From Elusimicrobiota bacterium (GTDB lineage: Bacteria > Elusimicrobiota > Elusimicrobia > Elusimicrobiales > Elusimicrobiaceae): a stretch of DNA of 7,185 bases. Both the position numbers and the translations under genes were made by a program. The stretch's first letter is position 1. Each line of letters begins with the position of its first letter. Shown here in pieces: positions 4,890 through 7,185 of this stretch. The notes beneath the pieces were generated by a model, which was not told the origin of the DNA, searched no databases, and saw only the letters and a list, made by a program, of their open reading frames with translations. The stretch spans positions 1 to 7,185 of the forward strand of contig JAIRMX010000030.1 in the NCBI GenBank assembly GCA_031258375.1. The letters run 5' to 3'.

Positions 4890-6440
4890 ATGCCGTTGAG
4901 ACAATTAAAGAAGTTTATTTTATTCTTTGTTTTGCTGTTGCCGACAGGGTTGCCGGCAAAACAAATTGCGATTTATCATACAAGCGATATTCACGGATAT
5001 TACTTTGCTCGGGAAAACGCGCAAGGCGGACGATACGGCGGCTTTGCCGCTTTGGAATCTTTGCTGAAAAAAGAAACTTTGCCTTTTATTTTGCTTGACA
5101 GCGGAGATTTTTCCAGCGGCAATAAAGAAGCCAATGATTCCGACGGCAAATACTCCATAGATCTTATGAATGCGGCCGGCAATACTCCTAAAAACTTTAG
5201 AAAACGCGGATATGCGGCTTTGACGATAGGCAATCACGACTCGGATTTTGGGGATGAAAAACTCAGTAAAATGCTGAAGTTTTTTGACGGCGATGTTCTT
5301 TCAATAAATATAGAAGGGCTCAAAGTAAAACCTTATAAAATATACAAGGTCGGCGGGATTAACGTTGCCGTTATCGGCTTTTCTTTGGACGGACCCGGGA
5401 TGACGGGAATGCGCGTTGTAAAAACGGACGAAAATAAATTGAAAACCGTTATGAAAAATGTTTTGAAACATAAACCGCAAGTCGTTATTTTACTAGCGCA
5501 TGATTCTATAGGCGATTCAAGAAAGCCGTCAAATGTGCTTGATACCATTGCCGCAGTGCCGTTGGCAAAAAATAATATTGATTTATTTTTGGGCGGGCAC
5601 GCGCATATTGAAAACATCAGCCGTATTCTTGGTCCCGAAGGCCCGCTATTTGTCGAAGACGGCTCGATGCTCGAAGGCGTCGGCAGAATAATTATTGATG
5701 TCGACGATATAACCGGCAAGACAAACGGTATTCAAGCGCAGTATATAAAATTAGATGTTTCCAAAGTAGGGGAAGACGCAGGCACAAAAGCGTTTTTAGA
5801 TGAAATAGAGGATAAAACTCTGACGGAAGTTTTTGGAAATGTCCCCGAAAGAATAACTAAGTATCCTTCCGGTAAAGACGGTTCGGCCGAAATGTCAAAA
5901 CTTATGGCCGACGAGTTTTATCGTTATCTTTCCGAAAAAGAAAAGCTTGATTTGGCGGCGTTTTCAATCCCCAGCGTGAGGCGCGATATTGAAGTTGGCG
6001 ATTTGACCGGCCGCGATATTTCGGAGTTATTTCCCTACAAAGAATATCCCGCTTCTTTTGATATTAACGGCGGACATTTAAAAAAAGTAATAAAAGAAAG
6101 TATAAAGCGCGACAAACGTTACGGCGATTATTCTTTGTTTTCTTACAGCAAAAACGTAAAGATTTTATATAAATTTAATGAAGGAAAGGACGATACCGTT
6201 GAATTGCTGTCGGCAACTATTAACGGCGTTGAAATTGATGATAAGAAAATTTATCGCATGGCCGCTTTGTCGCATATACCTGAAGGTTTCTTTGAGGGCG
6301 CGCCTTTTGTCGGGCTTAAAAATAAGAATAAAAAAATTTACGAAGATATAACCCCCGCCGCGCTTTTATTTAACATAGTAAAGGCTTCAAATTATCGACT
6401 AGTTGTGCCAAATGATTTAAGAATCGTTATTGAAGAATGA
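4890..6440 (+). CDS. Exported 5'-nucleotidase / UshA-like metallophosphoesterase
   Basis: Hydrolyses nucleotides or related phosphoesters outside the cytoplasm, releasing phosphate and nucleoside. A signal peptide spans residues 1-23 (basic start, hydrophobic FILFFVLLLP, cleavage after LPA). The N-terminal calcineurin-like domain shows all dimetal motifs: TSDIHG (D33, H35), DSGDFSSG (D73), GNHD (N115, H116, D117), LLAHDS (H204) and GGHAH (H237, H239). The C-terminal nucleotidase domain (about 315-516) has RRDIEVGDLTGRDISELFPYKE (364-385), matching the family's substrate-binding region around its conserved Arg and 'G-D-(I/L)-T' string. The usual NxGGxR appears as IPSVRR, so the Asn is lost. 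The 516-residue length is normal for the family. GGGAGG lies 7 bases before ATG 4890. It stands alone between two decayed regions. The substrate could be nucleotides, UDP-sugars or 2',3'-cyclic nucleotides. Confidence 0.9.
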   Translation: MPLRQLKKFILFFVLLLPTGLPAKQIAIYHTSDIHGYYFARENAQGGRYGGFAALESLLKKETLPFILLDSGDFSSGNKEANDSDGKYSIDLMNAAGNTPKNFRKRGYAALTIGNHDSDFGDEKLSKMLKFFDGDVLSINIEGLKVKPYKIYKVGGINVAVIGFSLDGPGMTGMRVVKTDENKLKTVMKNVLKHKPQVVILLAHDSIGDSRKPSNVLDTIAAVPLAKNNIDLFLGGHAHIENISRILGPEGPLFVEDGSMLEGVGRIIIDVDDITGKTNGIQAQYIKLDVSKVGEDAGTKAFLDEIEDKTLTEVFGNVPERITKYPSGKDGSAEMSKLMADEFYRYLSEKEKLDLAAFSIPSVRRDIEVGDLTGRDISELFPYKEYPASFDINGGHLKKVIKESIKRDKRYGDYSLFSYSKNVKILYKFNEGKDDTVELLSATINGVEIDDKKIYRMAALSHIPEGFFEGAPFVGLKNKNKKIYEDITPAALLFNIVKASNYRLVVPNDLRIVIEE

Positions 6441-6449
6441 TTCAATCTT

Positions 6450-6478
6450 CGTTTACAATGCGCTGTAACGGCTTTTTT
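6450..6478 (+). terminator. Probable intrinsic terminator of the 5'-nucleotidase gene
   Basis: CGTTTACA (6450-6457) pairs with TGTAACG (6464-6470) around ATGCGC, giving 7 pairs with one bulged T. It is followed after GC by six T (6473-6478). It lies 9 bases beyond the stop codon, the right place for this gene. The stem is weak. A second imperfect hairpin (CAGCAGCGC / GCGCTATTG, 6486-6508) lies just downstream but has no T-run. Confidence 0.45.
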
Positions 6479-6562
6479 GCGGCGACAGCAGCGCTGTTTG
6501 CGCTATTGCAGCCTAAATCTAAATAATCGGCTTAATAAACCGTTTTTACAAAGACAAAATTT

Positions 6563-6619
6563 ATGTATTATATATTTATCGCAATAGCCATTACCGTAAC
6601 TGCCGTTGCGATAATATAA
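6563..6619 (+). other. Very short hydrophobic ORF (18 residues), doubtful
   Basis: ATG 6563 to TAA 6617-6619 reads MYYIFIAIAITVTAVAII, which is entirely membrane-like. There is no clear ribosome binding site; only AAAGAC lies upstream. It sits in the gap between the nucleotidase terminator and the ATPase remnant. It could be a single-span micro-peptide, the leftover N-terminus of a membrane protein, or chance. The surrounding stretch 6480-6637 shows no other gene. Confidence 0.15.
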
Positions 6620-6637
6620 TAATAGGCGGAAATAATT

Positions 6638-6928
6638 ATGTTTAAATTTTATTATAGGAAAATAGAGTTAGAAACCTTATCTCAAATTCGTGTCAAAAAA
6701 ATATCGATATAACCGCGTGTTGTAAATACACAAAAAACGGATTATTCCAAATTTTACGGGAGCTATTTAACGACTTATATAGAGAGGGACGTTCGGCAAC
6801 TTATTAATATAAAAGATTTAAGTTTGTTTCAAAAGTTTTTGGAATTAGTGGCGGCAAGAGCCGCAAGCCTTCTCAATATAACAGAACTTGCAAAAGAATG
6901 CGCGATAACCGAGGGTAACGGCCGATAA
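6638..6928 (+). pseudogene. Remnant of a DUF4143-type AAA ATPase with the ATPase core missing
   Basis: The 3' part (6713-6928) clearly matches the DUF4143 domain that follows the AAA_14 ATPase domain: PRVVNTQKTDYSKFYGSY, then TYIERDVRQLINIKDLSLFQ, then FLELVAARAASLLN and ITELAKECAIT. This domain belongs to a large family of prokaryotic ATPases of unclear, often mobile or defence-linked, role. An ATG at 6638 with a GGCGGA site opens MFKFYYRKIELETLSQIRVKK in the same frame, a plausible N-terminus, but a TAA at 6710-6712 separates the two. The whole P-loop/Walker B region is absent, and the C-terminus ends early at TAA 6926-6928, where a wing or helix-turn-helix segment normally continues. I infer an internal deletion of several hundred bases plus 3' truncation. 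Assignment of the 5' piece is tentative. Confidence 0.7.
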
Positions 6929-6943
6929 AGGAGGTTGTGTACC

Positions 6944-7185
6944 ATGTGAAGGGTATGTATACTCAGAACCTGAAGAATGTACACAATATAGAACGGGAAG
7001 AGACTTATTAGTAGAGCAGGAAGTATTCAACAGCGGTATAATATATAAAGGGAGTACGTATAAAGAAAAATTGGATGCCTTAGAACAGATTATATCCGGT
7101 GAGTCCGATCCGCATTCTTTAGCGAAAAGTGAATATAAAAGTATAGAATATACATTTGATAAGGAAATTAATATTATTTTAGGGT
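6944..7185 (+). pseudogene. Unrecognised gene with a strong RBS but ATG followed at once by TGA; open to the right edge
   Basis: AAAGGAGGT (6927-6935) is an almost full anti-16S complement and lies 9 bases before ATG 6944, yet the next codon is TGA (6947-6949). One base out of phase, the frame from 6948 is open to the window end and reads EGYVYSEPEECTQYRTGRD, later YKEKLDALEQIISGESDPH, with an acidic, soluble character and no in-frame ATG. Removing one base (T6947) would join the ATG directly to this frame and give a protein of at least 80 residues. The family is not recognised. It may be a recently frameshifted gene, an assembly error, or a case of start-proximal frameshifting. It begins 15 bases after the ATPase remnant's stop. 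Confidence 0.45.

Noticed and set aside
5333..5719. Minus-strand 128-residue ORF
   Set aside because: Antisense to the metallophosphoesterase domain containing H204 and H237; a shadow frame.
6845..7030. Minus-strand 61-residue ORF
   Set aside because: Crosses the DUF4143 remnant and the strong plus-strand ribosome binding site; no motifs of its own.
1..7185. CRISPR array, tRNA, rRNA, insertion sequence or attachment site
   Set aside because: No regularly spaced repeats, tRNA-like cloverleaf, rRNA-like sequence, transposase motif or paired terminal inverted repeats were seen by eye.

Overview
The window looks like a chromosomal segment of an anaerobic or gut-type, sugar-fermenting bacterium with moderately AT-rich DNA. 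Most well-supported genes have clear purine-rich Shine-Dalgarno sites (GGAG, AGGGAGA, GGGAGG), which argues against a typical Bacteroidota genome. The sugar proteins themselves nevertheless resemble Bacteroidota-style hexose proteins. An Elusimicrobiota/Endomicrobium-like host would fit the mix of intact sugar genes and several decayed genes, but this is a low-confidence guess from sequence style alone.

Left part (1-4440): a divergent hexose-utilisation locus. On the minus strand lie a type I mannose-6-phosphate isomerase (manA, 1113-2090) and then a ROK-family sugar kinase that runs off the left edge (1-1028). The kinase has its own plausible promoter in the 84-base gap. On the plus strand, starting from an extended -10 promoter, lie a PfkB-type fructokinase (2367-3257) and, 16 bases later, an FHS/FucP-GluP-type MFS sugar permease (3274-4440). 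The simplest joint role is uptake of fructose or mannose, phosphorylation, and interconversion of mannose-6-phosphate with fructose-6-phosphate to feed glycolysis. The intergenic region holds a 10-base direct repeat that could be an operator.

Middle part (4441-4889): a strong 15-bp hairpin and a second 6-bp hairpin follow the permease. Next is a decayed two-gene module: a 51-residue-equivalent small ORF broken by one missing A in a poly-A run, then a zeta-toxin-like P-loop gene reduced to its Walker A N-terminus and what looks like its C-terminal tail. This reads as a dead toxin-antitoxin-type cassette.

Right part (4890-7185): an intact exported 5'-nucleotidase/UshA-like metallophosphoesterase (4890-6440) with a probable terminator. 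It is followed by decayed sequence: a very short hydrophobic ORF, a DUF4143-type ATPase remnant with its ATPase core missing (6638-6928), and a gene with a near-perfect ribosome binding site whose ATG is immediately followed by TGA (6944-7185, runs off the right edge).

I do not see a new multi-gene system. The most informative unusual feature is the repeated pattern of gene decay (two internally deleted NTPases and two single-base frameshifts) next to intact metabolic genes.
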